Shown here one piece after another: positions 7,103 through 14,537 of a DNA stretch of 19,799 nucleotides (within the stretch, counting starts at the first letter, position 1; the number at the start of each line of letters is the position of its first letter). The notes beneath the pieces are model-generated. The model was not told the DNA's origin. It worked only from the letters and a program-made list of their open reading frames with translations, and searched no databases. Location: contig CAMPBN010000006.1 of NCBI GenBank assembly GCA_946638265.1, positions 1 to 19,799 on the forward strand, read 5' to 3'. The DNA comes from an uncultured Bacillota bacterium. Lineage in GTDB: Bacteria > Bacillota > Clostridia > Peptostreptococcales > Anaerovoracaceae. The position numbers and the translations under genes are program-made.

Positions 7103-7618
7103 ATGAAAAAACATTTGGCAATCATACTGGCGCTTATAGTCGTTTTGGTATGCGGTTTTGCTACATTCGCATTTGCCGATGCTGATCCTTATGTTTCCAT
7201 TGTCAATCCTTCAGGAGACACTACAGTTTATGCCCCAAACCTCCTTGTTTCCGTGAAAATCACCAAGGCTGAGACCATCACTGTCGAAGTTTCCAAAGAA
7301 AGCACAGTGACTACCACATCCGCAGCAGTGGACGGTACCGTTGAAACCAAGACTACCAAAGTCTACACACCTGTGGCTCAGAAGGAGACTTTCACATCCA
7401 CCAATTCCCTCAGCTATTACACCAAAAAGTTCGAAGAAATCACACCGGGCACTTACCGTATTCTGGTAAAGACTGTGGATGCCAACGGCGAGGCGCTTTA
7501 TACCACTTCCAAATTGGTGAAAGTGGCAGCCAAAGAAGTGGCCAGCACCACATTCAGCTCGTCTTCAGGAACATTCACATTCCTGCAAAATCTCCTGAAA
7601 ACCATTTTTGGTGACTAA
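7103..7618 (+). CDS. Secreted protein of unknown function preceding yycH
   Basis: The product is 171 residues. The start is set by AAAGGAGG 8 bases before the ATG. It begins with a clear Sec signal peptide (MKKH, a hydrophobic stretch, then AFA-DADPY as the likely signal peptidase I site near residue 27). The mature part of about 145 residues is Thr/Ser/Val-rich, with alternating beta-strand patterns such as YVSIVNPSGDTTVY and GTYRILVKTVDANGEAL, suggesting one immunoglobulin-like or fibronectin-like domain. There is no sortase motif or lipobox. Its TAA is immediately followed by the ATG of the YycH-like gene, so the two are probably translated together. This position suggests a role at the cell envelope linked to WalHI. 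I do not recognise the family, and the fold is inferred from pattern only. Confidence 0.75.
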   Translation: MKKHLAIILALIVVLVCGFATFAFADADPYVSIVNPSGDTTVYAPNLLVSVKITKAETITVEVSKESTVTTTSAAVDGTVETKTTKVYTPVAQKETFTSTNSLSYYTKKFEEITPGTYRILVKTVDANGEALYTTSKLVKVAAKEVASTTFSSSSGTFTFLQNLLKTIFGD

Positions 7619-9040
7619 ATGAACGAAAAGAAGACTTACAAAATAATTGAAAATATAAAAAGCCTTTTAATAGTAGTATTGTTTTTGAGTGCAATACTAC
7701 TTTTATACTTTTTTTGGACTGATCAGAACCCGTTCCGCATGTCTTTTTCCGATTTTTCCATCGGCGGCGGGGAAAATTTTGAGCGCAGTCTCTATGTGGG
7801 CGACGTTTTGCTGCCAAGCCGCATGGAAGTGGTGAAGGATTCGGGCGAAATGGCTGTCATCACGGACTCGGCCAGGTATTACGGCAGCTTTGTTTATGTG
7901 GACACATTCCTGGGCAGCGTTCGCAAATTCCTGACTTCTGGCGAAATCGTGCTGGAGGAAGTGCCAAAGGAGCAGTATGAGGAAGCTTACCGCTTCGCTT
8001 CGGCCAAGTGTTGCTTTGACTATTACCTGCCGGGTGCGGAGTATCTTTCGTATCTGGGAGTGGAAAAACTTGCGGGGATGGAAAATATCGGTTCGATTCG
8101 TGAAATCGGTTTTGTGCTGGGCGCGCCGGAAAGCCTGCTCATTCGTGACGGCAGCCAGAGCAAATATTTCCGCATTGTTTCCGACCAGGCAGACACTTTC
8201 GTGGCCCGCATGATGGCGGACGAGGAAGTGCAGGCGATGCCAAATTATTATCCGATCAGTGAATTTATGGGGGCGCAGGTGGAAAATTCCGTGAGACTGC
8301 CCCTTACCATAGAAACAGACCTTGCTGTATCGAAGGCTTCCGGTGAAATTGATTCGGAAGAGAGCGAGAGGATTACGGGGCTTGCCAGGACCTTTTTCGG
8401 GGACACTTTCGACTTCGTGCGAAAGCTGGGCGATGCCAGCGGCAGAGTCACCTATATGTACGGCTATGCTGAAACGGTGCTGATCGTTGACAAAGACGGC
8501 AGCGTGGAATACAAATCCGAAAGCGATGCGTCTGCCAACATTTCGTATTTCCAGGCGCTGGACATGGCGCTGGCCTTTATTGACAGCCACAGCTTCGCGC
8601 CGGAGAGCGAAAAAAACATGAAACTTCGGCCTTATCTTTCGGATGTCGGAGAAATTCTTTCCGGAGCCAGGGGATATCGCTTTGAATTTGGTCTGAAAGA
8701 CGGCTGCTGCGAGATTTTCTGCCCTGCTGCGCCTATCGTCGTGGAAGTGACAGGTGGGAAAATAAGTTATTACTACCGTAATGTACCGGCTGTGGAAAAA
8801 GCTTCGGGCAAGATGCAGGAGGCATTTTCTGCGGTCAACACCATCGCGCTCAATTACGAAAAGCTGAAGGAAGTGCTGAGAGAAGAGCTTTCCATCGATG
8901 CCATCGCAGACCGGATCGTTTCCATGAAATACGGATATCTGGTGAGGGACGGCGAGGCCATCCCTGCGTGGGAGATTGCGCTGGAAGGTGCAGGCGAAAA
9001 AGCATATTTTGACCTTTATACGGCGGAACCGCTGGAATAG
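7619..9040 (+). CDS. yycH: YycH (WalH)-like membrane-anchored regulatory protein
   Basis: The product is 473 residues with one N-terminal transmembrane helix (about 14-33, SLLIVVLFLSAILLLYFFW), a short cytoplasmic N-terminus and a large extracytoplasmic region. This matches the layout and length of YycH, which in Bacillus and Staphylococcus works with YycI to modulate the WalK sensor kinase through membrane contacts. Sequence similarity to YycH is not obvious by eye, and the call leans on topology and on the unmistakable yycI and yycJ that follow. The ATG immediately follows the TAA of the secreted-protein gene and lacks a strong ribosome binding site of its own (only GGTGA nearby), which suggests translational coupling. 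The gap to yycI is 8 bases. Confidence 0.65.
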   Translation: MNEKKTYKIIENIKSLLIVVLFLSAILLLYFFWTDQNPFRMSFSDFSIGGGENFERSLYVGDVLLPSRMEVVKDSGEMAVITDSARYYGSFVYVDTFLGSVRKFLTSGEIVLEEVPKEQYEEAYRFASAKCCFDYYLPGAEYLSYLGVEKLAGMENIGSIREIGFVLGAPESLLIRDGSQSKYFRIVSDQADTFVARMMADEEVQAMPNYYPISEFMGAQVENSVRLPLTIETDLAVSKASGEIDSEESERITGLARTFFGDTFDFVRKLGDASGRVTYMYGYAETVLIVDKDGSVEYKSESDASANISYFQALDMALAFIDSHSFAPESEKNMKLRPYLSDVGEILSGARGYRFEFGLKDGCCEIFCPAAPIVVEVTGGKISYYYRNVPAVEKASGKMQEAFSAVNTIALNYEKLKEVLREELSIDAIADRIVSMKYGYLVRDGEAIPAWEIALEGAGEKAYFDLYTAEPLE

Positions 9041-9048
9041 GAGAAAAC

Positions 9049-9765
9049 ATGGATTGGACCAAAGCAAAGACCATACTTATAATAGCATTGCTGGCTACGA
9101 ATCTGTTCCTGCTGGGCAGCCACGCCATGCGCCACGGCGGCGTCGGGGATGAAGAAAACGGGGCAGCGCTTTTGCAGATTCTGGCTTCAAGAAACATCAT
9201 GCTGGAGGTGGAAGTGCCAAAAAATCACAAGCCAATGCCGATCCTCCAGGGCGAGTATGTGGACGCAAGCGATGAAGAGGTGGAGGCGCTGATCGAAGGC
9301 AGCAGAAAGAATGAGCCTTGCGAGAGCAGAGACGACTATATCAAGGCGGCAGAAGATTTTATCACATATCTGGGGATGATGGATGAAAGCGTGGCCTTGA
9401 CCGATGTGACAGAGGAGAAAGGCAAGACGCAGGTGCTTTTCGAGAGCCGGATAGGTCCTGTGGAAGTGGCCGGCAACTACATGCAATGCACTTTTGAGAA
9501 CGGCAGGATTTCGGGGTTCAAATACCGCTGGCTCAAGGCTGCGGGCATGTCTCAGAGGAAGGCGGATATCATTTCCGCGGCGGCTGCGCTTTTGACGCTG
9601 GAAAATAACGAAGGGAAAGAAATCCGGATTACCGGCATCAATTTGGTTTATCACGTGCCGGAAAACAGCGATGTGGACTATGGCAGCGCTGTTTCGGATA
9701 CGGCTTTCCCGACCTGGGAGATATGTACCGGCGACGGAGAGCGGATTTATGTGGAGGCAGTGTAG
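9049..9765 (+). CDS. yycI: YycI (WalI) regulatory protein
   Basis: The product is 238 residues. The N-terminus MDWTKAKTILIIALLATNLF is the characteristic YycI start: a short cytoplasmic MDW-(S/T)-K segment followed at once by a single transmembrane helix (about 7-23). The rest is an extracytoplasmic domain ending in a strand-rich region (about 195-238). In Firmicutes, YycI pairs with YycH to control the essential WalK kinase and cell wall turnover. AGGAG overlaps the yycH stop codon, 5 bases before the start, so yycH and yycI are one translational unit. No walR or walK gene is in the window, so the partner kinase must be encoded elsewhere or differ from the usual one. Confidence 0.8.
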   Translation: MDWTKAKTILIIALLATNLFLLGSHAMRHGGVGDEENGAALLQILASRNIMLEVEVPKNHKPMPILQGEYVDASDEEVEALIEGSRKNEPCESRDDYIKAAEDFITYLGMMDESVALTDVTEEKGKTQVLFESRIGPVEVAGNYMQCTFENGRISGFKYRWLKAAGMSQRKADIISAAAALLTLENNEGKEIRITGINLVYHVPENSDVDYGSAVSDTAFPTWEICTGDGERIYVEAV

Positions 9766-9840
9766 GCGGCGGGCCGGCTTGTGATTGGGCTGCTCGGGCT
9801 GGCTGGTAAAATAATGCATATATGTAAAAGATGCCGGTAA

Positions 9841-9846
9841 TATAAT
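9841..9846 (+). promoter_or_regulatory. Possible -10 element for yycJ
   Basis: TATAAT lies 27 bases before the TTG start of yycJ, in a short AT-rich island within a GC-rich 107-base gap. I see no good -35. Read-through from yycI is the alternative. Confidence 0.3.
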
Positions 9847-9872
9847 AAAATAATAAGGAAACGGTAATAGAT

Positions 9873-10778
9873 TTGAGTACTGAAAATAAAGTTATAAATA
9901 GTGGGCCGCGTGGCTTTCAGTTCTGCTCAATCGCCAGTGGCAGCAGCGGAAACTGCTATCTGGTGAGAACGAACGAGGCAGCGATTTTGGTAGATGCCGG
10001 GATCAGCGGCAAGCGCATTATTGAGGGGATTTTGGCGACGGGCATGGACCCGTGGGAGATAGACGCGCTGGTACTGACACATGAGCATATCGACCATGTG
10101 AAGAGCGTGCGCGTCCTTTGCAGCAAGATTCCGGGGCTTGAAATTTTTTGCACACAGGGCACCTGGGATAATGCGAAAAATATGCCGGAAAATCCCAGAC
10201 TCAATATTATAGAGGCGGGCGACAACTTCTCTGTAGGAGATATAGATGTGGAGACTTTTCCGCTTTCTCATGACGCGGCGGAGCCTTGCGGTTATTCGTT
10301 TGTGGCGGAAGGGCGCAGGGTTACTGTCCTGACGGACTCGGGTTATGTCACGGACAGAGCTCATAGAAAATTGGGCTGCTCGGACCTTTTGGTGCTGGAG
10401 TCAAACCACGATGTGGAAACGCTGAAATTTTGCAGCTACCCCTATGTGACCAAACGCAGGATTTTGAGCGACGAGGGGCATCTCTCCAACGAGGCCGCCG
10501 GCAAGGAGATTTTGCGGATTTTGAAGGAGCGACTTCGCGGAGAGTTTGAAGAGGGCGGACCTTTGGACGAACGGGGAGACTTTGGGGACGATGCCAATGT
10601 GGAGTTCCCGGAGCCGCCGGTGGTGCTTTTGGCGCACCTTTCCAAAGAGACCAATTTTCCGCAGATGGCGTTGCAGACGATTTGTAATATTATAGAAGAA
10701 GAGGAATTTCACGACGGCGTGGACGTGTTTTTGAGTGTGCTGTCGCGGGACAACCCCAGCGAGATTTTTGAGATTTAG
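9873..10778 (+). CDS. yycJ: YycJ/WalJ-type metallo-beta-lactamase-fold hydrolase
   Basis: The 301-residue cytoplasmic protein belongs to the metallo-beta-lactamase superfamily. The YycJ signature FCSIASGSSGNCYLV is at 17-31 and the metal site THEHIDH gives His70, His72, Asp74 and His75. Further ligands are probably His133 (in LSHDAAEP) and Asp155 (in TDSG). Its relatives are proposed to be nucleases or phosphodiesterases linked to DNA replication or repair and cell wall coordination; the exact substrate is not known to me. The start is TTG, with AAGGAA 12 bases upstream, slightly far. An acidic, Gly-rich insertion of about 25 residues (224-248, including GGPLDERGDFGDDANVEF) sits before the conserved VVLLAHLS strand. 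The synteny yycHI-yycJ-rlmH matches other Firmicutes. Confidence 0.88.
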   Translation: MSTENKVINSGPRGFQFCSIASGSSGNCYLVRTNEAAILVDAGISGKRIIEGILATGMDPWEIDALVLTHEHIDHVKSVRVLCSKIPGLEIFCTQGTWDNAKNMPENPRLNIIEAGDNFSVGDIDVETFPLSHDAAEPCGYSFVAEGRRVTVLTDSGYVTDRAHRKLGCSDLLVLESNHDVETLKFCSYPYVTKRRILSDEGHLSNEAAGKEILRILKERLRGEFEEGGPLDERGDFGDDANVEFPEPPVVLLAHLSKETNFPQMALQTICNIIEEEEFHDGVDVFLSVLSRDNPSEIFEI

Positions 10779-10953
10779 CGGCGGCTGGTGACGGAATGTG
10801 GTGCCGGGCGCTGGAACGGCCGTTGGGTGCTGGAATTATATACCGTGTATGGCACTAAATGGTTGCGAGGCCGCGGCGATGGTGCTTGTGGCGGGTGAGC
10901 GACGCAGCCAACGGAGACGATGAAGGGTGTTGCGAGTAGCGGTGGCGATTGTG

Positions 10954-10972
10954 AATTTTGAATTGCAAAATT
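10954..10972 (+). repeat. Small inverted repeat upstream of rlmH
   Basis: Perfect 7-bp inverted repeat AATTTTG-aattg-CAAAATT, 30 bases before the rlmH start, within a 223-base gap that otherwise shows no gene. It may form a leader hairpin or be a protein-binding site. Confidence 0.35.
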
Positions 10973-11001
10973 GTGGAAACTGGGGAATATAAGGAAAATA
11001 T

Positions 11002-11481
11002 ATGAATATAAGTATAATATGTGTGGGAAAACTGAAAGAAAAATATTGGGTGGATGCGATTGCTGAGTACTCTAAAAGGCTCTCGGCTTATTGCAATTTG
11101 GAGATTTTGGAAGTGAAGGAAGCGCGGCTTCCCGAAAATGCTTCGCCGGCAGACGAGGAGAAGGTGAAGGCTGAAGAGGGCAAAGGCATTCTTTCGCACG
11201 TAAAAAAAGATACATATCTCGTTACGCTGGAGATAAAAGGCAAAAGCCTCAGCTCGGAAGGGCTGGCGGAAAAGATGGCGACTTTGGCTATCGACGGCAG
11301 GAGCAACGTGGCTTTTGCCATCGGCGGATCTTTGGGGCTTTCGCCTGAGGTGTCGGCCCGTGCGGATTTCAAACTGTCGTTTTCGGCTATGACTTTCCCG
11401 CACCAGATGATTCGGGTTTTCCTGCTGGAGCAGATTTACCGCGCGTTCAAAATAAATCGCGGAGAGACTTACCACAAGTAG
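11002..11481 (+). CDS. rlmH: 23S rRNA (pseudouridine-1915-N3)-methyltransferase
   Basis: The 159-residue SPOUT-class enzyme transfers methyl from S-adenosylmethionine to pseudouridine 1915 in helix 69 of 23S rRNA. Length and motifs fit the family exactly: N-terminal MNISIICVGKLKEKYW, the cofactor loop AFAIGGSLGLSPEV (about 104-117), and the C-terminal knot FSAMTFPHQMIRVFLLEQIY followed by RAFKINRGETYHK. AAGGA lies 6 bases before the ATG. In staphylococci the 3' end of this gene is the SCCmec attachment site; here the downstream 90 bases show no integrase or obvious element. It follows yycJ, as in Bacillus and Staphylococcus. Confidence 0.97.
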   Translation: MNISIICVGKLKEKYWVDAIAEYSKRLSAYCNLEILEVKEARLPENASPADEEKVKAEEGKGILSHVKKDTYLVTLEIKGKSLSSEGLAEKMATLAIDGRSNVAFAIGGSLGLSPEVSARADFKLSFSAMTFPHQMIRVFLLEQIYRAFKINRGETYHK

Positions 11482-11572
11482 ACGCCGTGGCATTGCGGGG
11501 GCCTACTGGTATATATAGGCAGAGGAACGATTGCGAGTGCCGGCTGGTGTATATTGGCAATGAGAGGATAAG

Positions 11573-12424
11573 ATGGAAGAAACGAGACTTAAGGCGTTAC
11601 TGGAAGCCGTAGAAAGTGGCAGTTTCAGCAAAGCTGCAGAAAAATTGGGCTACACCCAGTCGGGGATGACCCACATGATGGACCGGCTTGAAGAGGAGCT
11701 GGGCTGCCCGATTTTGGAGCGAACTTCCCGGGGAGTTTGCCTGACGGAGCACGGCGAAAAATTGCTTCCGCAAATCAAAAAAGTGCTGGAAGAAATCGAT
11801 GAGCTGAAATTCCAGGCCCGAGCCGAGAGCAAGCACCTGGCCAGCCAGATCAAAATCGGATGTTTTTCCAGCATTTCGCACGCGTGGCTGCCGAGAATTC
11901 TGGCGGATTTTGCCGAAAGCTTCCCTGAGATGGAAGTGGAGGTCATTATCGCGGGCACCAGCCTGGCCAAGCGACTTGCAAACGACGAGCTGCAGCTGGC
12001 TTTTATGGACAAGCGAATCGGCGGAGACTTCGACTTTATTCCGCTCAGGCGGTTGGAACTGGTGGTGGCGCTGCCGGGCGATTTTCCTGGCGAAGATGGC
12101 GGAACCATCGAGCTTTCAGATCTGCCGGAAAAGATGGTAATTTCAATTGACGACATCTATGCGGAGAGCTTCATTCCGAAGGGCATCAAGCGCATTCGCG
12201 TGGATTCGGCGGACGATACCACGCTTTTGCAGATGGCGGAGTCGGGGCTGGGCGGCTGCCTGGTGTCGGAGCTTTCACTCACAGGCTATCGCGGCAATAT
12301 CAAAGTGATGCACCTGGCGGACAATCCGGGCTACACTGCGGGAATTGCCGTGAAGTCCCTCAAGAAAGCGGATCCGACGGTGAAAATCCTGGTAAATTTC
12401 CTCAAGGAGAAGTGGGGAGAATAA
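11573..12424 (+). CDS. LysR-family transcriptional regulator
   Basis: The product is 283 residues. The N-terminal winged helix (1-60) has the typical LysR pattern ALLEAVESGSFSKAAEKLGY, then TQSGMTHMMDRLEEELGCPI and LERTSRGVCLTEHGEKLL. A linker helix (about 62-88) and a periplasmic-binding-protein-like effector domain (about 92-283) follow. The ligand cannot be read from the sequence. AGAGG lies 5 bases before the ATG. It points the same way as brnQ, 227 bases downstream across a strong terminator. LysR proteins usually control a neighbouring gene and themselves, so brnQ is a reasonable guess at its target, though the usual divergent arrangement is absent. Confidence 0.92.
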   Translation: MEETRLKALLEAVESGSFSKAAEKLGYTQSGMTHMMDRLEEELGCPILERTSRGVCLTEHGEKLLPQIKKVLEEIDELKFQARAESKHLASQIKIGCFSSISHAWLPRILADFAESFPEMEVEVIIAGTSLAKRLANDELQLAFMDKRIGGDFDFIPLRRLELVVALPGDFPGEDGGTIELSDLPEKMVISIDDIYAESFIPKGIKRIRVDSADDTTLLQMAESGLGGCLVSELSLTGYRGNIKVMHLADNPGYTAGIAVKSLKKADPTVKILVNFLKEKWGE

Positions 12425-12440
12425 ATTTTATAATGGGCGG

Positions 12441-12485
12441 ATACCCTTGCTTTGCAGAGGCGGAGCGGGGGTATTATTTTTTTTC
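12441..12485 (+). terminator. Rho-independent terminator after the lysR-type gene
   Basis: Arms 12441-12451 and 12464-12474 form an 11-bp stem, including two G-U pairs in RNA, with a 12-base loop, followed by a long run of T. It lies 16 bases past the stop codon. Confidence 0.85.
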
Positions 12486-12527
12486 ATACCATAATGAAAA
12501 TAGAGGATTTCCTTTTTATACCGTATA

Positions 12528-12572
12528 GTGTTATTTTCGTTATAGAAGAGAGAAAGTGTTAATTTCGTAAAT
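12528..12572 (+). repeat. Imperfect direct repeat in the brnQ leader
   Basis: GTGTTATTTTCGT (12528-12540) recurs as GTGTTAATTTCGT (12556-12568), 12 of 13 identical and 28 bases apart, in the AT-rich stretch between the terminator and brnQ. It may be a pair of regulator sites. I see no convincing -35/-10 pair for brnQ nearby. Confidence 0.4.
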
Positions 12573-12651
12573 TTTAATATGAAATATGACTCGCGGATTT
12601 TGATCATACGAATTTGACAGAGTTAACGTTATGTATTTTTCGGAGGCGGAA

Positions 12652-13980
12652 ATGAATAGCAAAAGGGTTAAAAAAGGGGATATTCTGGTAATCGGACTGG
12701 CACTGTTTTCAATGCTTTTCGGAGCAGGAAACGTGATTTTTCCACCGTATTTGGGCATGCAGGCCGGCGGACAGTGGCTGGGCGCTTTTGTAGCGTATTA
12801 TACTGCAGCCATCGGGCTGGCGCTTATTGCCATGTATGCACTTATGAAAATGGGCGGAACGGATGGAATTACCGGACGTCTGGGCGGATTTTTCTCTGCG
12901 ATTCTTATGACTGCCATCGTGCTTTGTCTGGGACCGATGCTTTGCATTCCGCGCACCGCAGCCACTACGCACGAACTGGCGGTACAGGTGCTGGCGCCGA
13001 GTGTGCCGCCGATCGTAACGGCCATCGTGTTCTTCGCCATTATTTTTGCACTTTGCATCAAAGAATCGGCCATCGTCGACATCGTGGGAAAATTCCTGAC
13101 ACCTGCGATGCTGGTGGGGCTGCTGGTCCTTATCGTAATGGGAATCGTTTCTCCGATCGCTGAAATTCCGGCGCAGCCGCAGATCAGCCGCGTGATGGTC
13201 TCTGCAGTGGATGCAGGTTACCAGACAATGGACACGCTGGGGGCAATGCTCTTCGGCGGCATCCTGCTGGGTTCCATCGCAGCTAAGGGCTATACCGACA
13301 GAGCAAGCGAGAGAAAAGCCTTTTTCGGAGCATCCGTCATCGCCGGCACATTGCTTTTCGCAGTGTACATCGGGCTGGTTTACCTGGGCGCAACGGTTTC
13401 AGGCATTTATGATGGCAGCGTGACCAGAGCCGCATTAGTACTGGGCATTGTGGAAGCGCTCATGGGCAGAGCCGGCGTGGTAGTGCTGGGCATCGTGGTT
13501 TCCCTGGCATGTATCACCACAGCTGTGGCTTTGACTTCCGCGTCTGCAAAATATTTCTCGAAAATGAGCGGCGGCCGCGTGGGCTACCCTGTTATGCTGG
13601 CGCTGATGTGCGTGACCAGCGTGGCGATTGCGGCTATGGGCCTGGACACTATTATAAATGTAGCATCTCCGATTTTGAATATCGTATATCCGCCAATGCT
13701 GATTCTGGTGTGTGTTGCGGTCTTTGCGCCGGAGCTGCCGGATTATATTTCCCGCAGCATGGTGGCAGGTGCCGTGATTACAGTGGTACTGGGAATGCTG
13801 GATTCCTATGGTATCGGCGGAGGCGCGCTGAGCTTTGCCAATGATCTGCCGCTTTCAAATCTCAGCATGGGCTGGCTGCTGCCGGCGCTGATTTTCGGAG
13901 CTGCGGCTTTCGGACTTTCCCATGTGCATGCAGGCGGCAAGCATCACCACGGACACTTCTTCCCTGTGGGCGGCAGATAA
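12652..13980 (+). CDS. brnQ: Branched-chain amino acid carrier (LIVCS family)
   Basis: The 442-residue inner membrane protein has about 12 hydrophobic helices and is predicted to import leucine, isoleucine and valine with a cation. The N-terminal signature is conserved: GLALFSMLFGAGNVIFPPYL followed by G-x-x-A-G (about residues 13-40), the hallmark of BrnQ carriers. GGAGG lies 5 bases before ATG 12652, which is preferred over the in-frame ATG at 12631, which has no ribosome binding site. The C-terminus is histidine-rich (SHVHAGGKHHHGHF), a small oddity that could bind metal or be of no consequence. The gene is followed by its own terminator. The LysR regulator upstream is a candidate controller. 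Confidence 0.93.
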   Translation: MNSKRVKKGDILVIGLALFSMLFGAGNVIFPPYLGMQAGGQWLGAFVAYYTAAIGLALIAMYALMKMGGTDGITGRLGGFFSAILMTAIVLCLGPMLCIPRTAATTHELAVQVLAPSVPPIVTAIVFFAIIFALCIKESAIVDIVGKFLTPAMLVGLLVLIVMGIVSPIAEIPAQPQISRVMVSAVDAGYQTMDTLGAMLFGGILLGSIAAKGYTDRASERKAFFGASVIAGTLLFAVYIGLVYLGATVSGIYDGSVTRAALVLGIVEALMGRAGVVVLGIVVSLACITTAVALTSASAKYFSKMSGGRVGYPVMLALMCVTSVAIAAMGLDTIINVASPILNIVYPPMLILVCVAVFAPELPDYISRSMVAGAVITVVLGMLDSYGIGGGALSFANDLPLSNLSMGWLLPALIFGAAAFGLSHVHAGGKHHHGHFFPVGGR

Positions 13981-14036
13981 AATGCGTGCGCGAATGAAAC
14001 TGAACTTTACTCATAATAATATATTCAAGCGGAGAG

Positions 14037-14065
14037 AGGGCGCCGACGGGCGCCCTTTCTTTTTG
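14037..14065 (+). terminator. Rho-independent terminator after brnQ
   Basis: An 8-bp GC-rich stem (14037-14044 AGGGCGCC with 14049-14056) with a 4-base loop, followed by TTCTTTTT. It lies 57 bases after the brnQ stop codon. Confidence 0.85.
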
Positions 14066-14098
14066 TGTTCAGGCGCGGGCTCCTGCCATATTTCGGGA

Positions 14099-14173
14099 TG
14101 GCAGAATTTGAGCGCGAAAACGCGATTTTCTCTGCCATTTTTCAGCAAAAGTACCGATTTTCCGTGAAACATT
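14099..14173 (+). repeat. Intergenic unit R1 (TGGCAGA/TCTGCCA hairpin plus CGTGAAACATT)
   Basis: TGGCAGA (14099-14105) and TCTGCCA (14131-14137) are complementary arms exactly 39 bases end to end. CGTGAAACATT follows at 14163-14173. The loop contains a CGCG-aaaa-CGCG palindrome. The unit recurs as R2. Confidence 0.55.
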
Positions 14174-14275
14174 TGCCTAAAAATTCCCATAGCAGGTGTT
14201 TTTGCCAGAATAATACTGGTGTATTTTGGAGTAGTAGGAACTTTCCGTCAAAAACGCCTGCGAAAAATAGAAAAA

Positions 14276-14351
14276 TGGCAGAGAACGTAGGCTCTCAAGC
14301 GGTTTATTCTGCCAAATGCGAGAAAATCGCGTTGCTTGCCCGTGAAACATT
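14276..14351 (+). repeat. Intergenic unit R2, second copy of the R1 layout
   Basis: TGGCAGA (14276-14282) and TCTGCCA (14308-14314) again span exactly 39 bases, and CGTGAAACATT follows at 14341-14351. Spacing matches R1 to within one base while the loop sequence differs, so structure and ends are kept and the middle is not. Confidence 0.55.
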
Positions 14352-14470
14352 ACTAAAACAGTGGCCAGCGGGGCTCGCGTGCAAGCAACCGCGCCCGCGG
14401 TCCTCAGTCACAATCTCAGTCATAGCTGCGGTTACAGCTGCCCACGCAGCCGCGGGCTCCTGCAAATATG

Positions 14471-14498
14471 TTGACGTCGGGCGAGAAAAGGTTATAAT
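14471..14498 (+). promoter_or_regulatory. Sigma-A promoter of mntP
   Basis: TTGACG (14471-14476), a 16-base spacer and a perfect TATAAT (14493-14498). The predicted leader is only about 33 bases, so it cannot hold a manganese (yybP-ykoY) riboswitch. Confidence 0.75.
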
Positions 14499-14537
14499 TT
14501 AATAGATTAATAGAAAATTTTAGTAAGAGAGAGCAAA

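Larger units (their letters stand above)
14074..14463. repeat. 390-bp structured non-coding module bounded by 13-bp direct repeats
   Basis: The 13-mer CGCGGGCTCCTGC occurs at 14074-14086 and again at 14451-14463. Between the copies lie two related units of 75 and 76 bases (14099-14173 and 14276-14351), a central inverted repeat (14192-14204 with 14249-14261, 12 of 13 paired), and a nested hairpin pair near 14393-14457. I find no convincing open reading frame. The module lies between the brnQ terminator and the mntP promoter, so it is not part of either expected transcript. It could be a small non-autonomous element, a small RNA locus or a protein-binding array. Confidence 0.55.

Noticed and set aside
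7703..9067. Long leftward open frame of 454 codons opposite yycH
   Set aside because: It is His/Arg/Phe-rich shadow sequence without a ribosome binding site; the rightward frame has a membrane anchor and tight coupling to its neighbours.
9816..9834. Candidate fourth copy of the GCATC...GATGC repeat before yycJ
   Set aside because: Only GCAT/GATGC ends match, the length is 19 instead of 34-35, and the core is absent.
11460..11572. Staphylococcal-cassette-like attachment site at the rlmH 3' end
   Set aside because: rlmH is intact, no recombinase or matching downstream repeat is present, and the next gene follows after 91 bases.
14393..14457. Possible manganese riboswitch (yybP-ykoY) before mntP
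   Set aside because: A nested stem with a 5' bulge is present, but I do not see the conserved loop sequences of that class, and the strong mntP promoter lies downstream of it, leaving a leader of about 33 bases.
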